Assembly: GCA_023418995.1 (NCBI GenBank)
Contig: JAEZYP010000014.1
Coordinates: forward strand, 1-8,060
From: Bacillota bacterium
Lineage (GTDB): Bacteria > Bacillota > Clostridia > Oscillospirales > Acutalibacteraceae
Length of the DNA stretch: 8,060 bases
Direction of reading: 5' to 3'
In this document: piece after piece, positions 6,225 through 8,060 of the stretch
How the letters are laid out: every line of letters starts with the position of its first letter
How positions within the stretch are numbered: the stretch's first letter is position 1
Made by a program: the position numbers and the translations under genes
Notes under the pieces: generated by a model
What the model saw: only the letters and a program-made list of their open reading frames with translations
Databases searched by the model: none
Told to the model about the DNA's origin: nothing

Positions 6225-7406
6225 TTAAGATAGTTCTTTCATTTCCTGAATCAATTTCTGCGCCGCTGTTTCAATATTTCTCCGCGAAGTTGCCAGATTG
6301 ATACGAATATGCGTATCCTCGCTGTTTTCAAAAAACCATGCCCCGTAATCCACGGCAAGCCTGCACTTTTTCTGTACTAGCTCTTGTATCTGCTCAGGGG
6401 ATACATAAGCGCCAAGGTCAATCCACATCAGGTAGGTACCCTCTAACGGAGTCACCGTAAGCTTTGGAAGCGCCGCTTTCAGGGTATCGCGCAGATAAAG
6501 GTAGTTCCCCTCTATTGTCTCCAGAACCGCTTCAAGCCACGGCGCACCGCCCTGATACGCTGCCTCGACCACCGCATATCCGAACATGGAGCCCCTCGTC
6601 ATACGGATGGATTTGGCAAAGCGGTCAAACCTTTCCCGGATTGCCTGATCGGGTATAATCAAAAAGGAGTTTTTGCAGCCGGCAAGGTTAAAGGTCTTGG
6701 ACGCAGAGGTAATGGTTGCCAGAATTTCATCGTAATCGCCGACTTTAGCCGCCGGGATGTTCTTATGTCCGCTTAATAAAATGTCCTGATGAATCTCATC
6801 ACTGATTACAAAAACACCGTGTTTTTTGCAGATATCCAGCAGACCCTTCAGCTCCTCCTGCTTCCATACCCTGCCCACCGGATTGTGGGGGGAGCAGAGC
6901 AAAAACAGCTTTACCTCATTTTCCCGTATATCCTTTTCGAACTTTTCTAGGTCAATCGTATAACAGCCGCCGGTATTGACCAGCTCACTGCAAACAAGCT
7001 TCCTTTCCGTATCCCGTACCGCGTCCATAAAGGGATAATAGCAGGGAGTCAGAATCAGGCACGCGTCGCCCGGTTGGGTCATCGCGTTGATGAACCAGTA
7101 AAGACCGGAAACGACCCCTGCCGCAAAGCGTAGCCATTCTTTTTTCACGGAATATCCGTGTCTGCTTTCCTCCCAGTTGATAAACGACTGAAAGTAACCC
7201 TCGGCTGTCATCGAATAGCCGTAAACGCCCCGGTCAATCAGCTTTTGCATTGCTTCCCGTACACAATCGGGCGCTTTAAAATCCATATCGGCAACCCAAA
7301 GGGGAAGCAGCCCCTCCTCGCCGAACCGTTCGGACAGTCCGTCCCACTTCGTGCAGTTTGTTCCCAGCCTTTCTACGGCGTAATCTTTCTCAATCTCTAT
7401 TTTCAC
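6225..7406 (-). CDS. patB: MalY/PatB-family PLP-dependent C-S beta-lyase (cystathionine beta-lyase type)
   Basis: The start chosen is the GTG at 7406, preceded by GGGAAGGA with a 6-nt gap. Upstream TTG and ATG codons in frame lack a good ribosome binding site, and the GTG start gives 393 residues, typical of the family. It is a fold-type I aminotransferase-like enzyme. The MalY/PatB signature LPLWVADMDFKAPD lies near residues 34-47. The Asn of SPHNPVGR (about N175), the Asp of ISDEIHQD (D203), the PLP Schiff-base Lys of SASKTFNLAG (K237) and the substrate-carboxylate Arg of HIRINLA (R368) are all present. Family members cleave cystathionine or cysteine S-conjugates by beta-elimination, giving a thiol (homocysteine or other) and 2-aminoacrylate, which becomes pyruvate and ammonia. 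Exact substrate is unknown, and aminotransferase or regulatory roles (as in E. coli MalY) cannot be excluded. It follows ridA by 56 nt with no terminator between. Confidence 0.95.
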   Translation of the reverse strand: MKIEIEKDYAVERLGTNCTKWDGLSERFGEEGLLPLWVADMDFKAPDCVREAMQKLIDRGVYGYSMTAEGYFQSFINWEESRHGYSVKKEWLRFAAGVVSGLYWFINAMTQPGDACLILTPCYYPFMDAVRDTERKLVCSELVNTGGCYTIDLEKFEKDIRENEVKLFLLCSPHNPVGRVWKQEELKGLLDICKKHGVFVISDEIHQDILLSGHKNIPAAKVGDYDEILATITSASKTFNLAGCKNSFLIIPDQAIRERFDRFAKSIRMTRGSMFGYAVVEAAYQGGAPWLEAVLETIEGNYLYLRDTLKAALPKLTVTPLEGTYLMWIDLGAYVSPEQIQELVQKKCRLAVDYGAWFFENSEDTHIRINLATSRRNIETAAQKLIQEMKELS

Positions 7407-7462
7407 TGTAATTCCTTCCCTGTTCCGTTTTATCATCCACTTGCTTTTCAAGCCGCGATGAA

Positions 7463-7837
7463 TTATTTCAGCGCGATGGCTTCCACTTCCACCAGCACGT
7501 TTTTCGGCAGCTGCCTGACCGCTACACAGGAACGCGCCGGTTTTCCGGTGAAGTACTTTTCATACACCGCGTTAAAGGCGGCAAAATCCGCCATATCGCT
7601 TAAAAAGCATGTGGTTTTTACGACATTCTCGAAGCTGCTGCCGGCAGCGGTCAAAACGGCACCCAGATTTTTCATGACCTGTTCGGTCTGAACGGTAATG
7701 TCTCCCTGCGCAATTTCACCCGTTGCCGGAACAATTGCAATTTGTCCGCTGGTAAAAACAATGCCCCCTGCCGCAATTGCCTGAGAATAGGGACCGATCG
7801 CGGCCGGAGCCTCTTTGGTTGAAATGACTTCCAACAT
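7463..7837 (-). CDS. ridA: RidA family 2-iminobutanoate/2-iminopropanoate deaminase
   Basis: The start is the ATG at 7837 (MLEVISTKEAPAAIGPYSQA), with AAAGGAGAG about 8 nt upstream. An upstream in-frame ATG would add 21 residues unlike the family. The 124-residue product matches the usual RidA/YjgF/YER057c length and is expected to be a cytosolic trimer. Residues equivalent to the active site of E. coli RidA are present: Tyr17 in GPYSQA, Arg102 in PARSCVAV (carboxylate-binding Arg105 in E. coli) and Glu119 in VEVEAIA. The family hydrolyses reactive enamine/imine intermediates such as 2-aminoacrylate, protecting PLP enzymes. It is the first gene of a probable two-gene unit with the MalY/PatB lyase, whose product is that enamine. 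No clear promoter is seen: TAAAAT at 7881-7876 has only a poor -35 (TTGTGC at 15 nt). Confidence 0.97.
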   Translation of the reverse strand: MLEVISTKEAPAAIGPYSQAIAAGGIVFTSGQIAIVPATGEIAQGDITVQTEQVMKNLGAVLTAAGSSFENVVKTTCFLSDMADFAAFNAVYEKYFTGKPARSCVAVRQLPKNVLVEVEAIALK

Positions 7838-8060
7838 AATAAATTCTCTCCTTTGCTTATTTTGCACTTTGCAATATTTTACCGATAACTGACAAAGCAC
7901 AACGGCTCCGTCAATTTCCGGTGGTGAATAATGAAAAAAGTTTAAATGGCGGACTTATCCGCGCGTTTTCCGGCGGATAAGTCCTAACGTCTGCACCTTT
8001 CGGCTGTTCCTTCTCTATTTCAAAGGAACTTTATTCAAATTTAATTTCTGAAAGCTTTTT
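7838..8060. other. Upstream region of ridA and possible end of a preceding minus-strand gene
   Basis: No complete gene is supported here. Near the right edge the minus strand has short open tails in two frames, ending at TAA 8033-8031 (last residues KLSEIKFE) or at TAG 8017-8015. Either could be the end of a gene beyond the window, and the sequence cannot decide. Two hairpins follow: GTTCCTT/AAGGAAC (8006-8012 with 8023-8029) and the stronger one at 7951-7984. Weak promoter-like boxes for ridA lie at 7876-7914 (TTGACG, TTGTGC, TAAAAT), none well spaced. Confidence 0.4.
7951..7984 (-). terminator. Perfect 12-bp hairpin, probable terminator of the gene upstream of ridA
   Basis: GGACTTATCCGC (7951-7962) pairs perfectly with GCGGATAAGTCC (7973-7984) around a 10-nt loop. 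On the minus strand a CTTTTTTC run follows, but only about 10 nt beyond the stem, so the T tract is displaced. The plus strand has none. It sits between the window-edge coding tail and the ridA leader, which fits a terminator separating transcription units. Confidence 0.55.

Noticed and set aside
7407..7451. Upstream TTG/ATG starts for the MalY/PatB lyase.
   Set aside because: Neither has a good ribosome binding site, while the GTG at 7406 has GGGAAGGA at good spacing and yields the normal family length.
7158..7691. Plus-strand open frame of 177 codons crossing the ridA/lyase junction.
   Set aside because: It overlaps two clear minus-strand genes with intact catalytic motifs, and its translation resembles no protein family.

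Overview
The window looks like chromosomal DNA from a Gram-positive, moderate-GC member of the Clostridia, possibly an Oscillospiraceae/Acutalibacteraceae relative. This rests on strong GGAGG-type ribosome binding sites, TTGaca/TAtaaT promoters, a GLUG-repeat surface protein with a Gram-positive style signal peptide, and a four-helix-bundle chemoreceptor. Genus-level placement is inference. No phage, IS, CRISPR, tRNA or rRNA signal was seen. Every convincing gene lies on the minus strand, so transcription runs from the right edge to the left edge.

Right to left: a short stretch with two hairpins that may close an upstream gene (7951-8060); ridA, a reactive enamine/imine deaminase; a MalY/PatB-family PLP-dependent C-S beta-lyase starting at GTG 56 nt after ridA; a structured 89-nt leader; a 572-residue methyl-accepting chemotaxis protein with a GC-rich hairpin downstream; a single-domain cupin behind a possible sporulation-type promoter; a 71-residue hydrophilic Gln/Asn-rich protein with some resemblance to gamma-type small acid-soluble spore proteins; a 145-nt noncoding region with nested inverted repeats ending in a textbook intrinsic terminator; and a large secreted modular protein (995 codons visible) running off the left edge.

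The best-supported functional link is ridA with the MalY/PatB lyase. The lyase family releases 2-aminoacrylate and RidA hydrolyses that enamine, so the pair makes a producer/detoxifier unit. The large protein has a signal peptide, about 13 GLUG-like repeats, three Ig-like modules of about 89 residues and a Ser/Asn/Pro-rich linker. That is the layout of a cell-surface or adhesin-like protein whose wall anchor would lie beyond the edge.

No clearly new defence or mobile system is visible. The items most worth a second look are the structured RNA plus terminator at 3156-3297, the structured leader of the chemoreceptor gene, the cupin/small-protein pair with possible spore links, and the unseen C-terminus of the surface protein.
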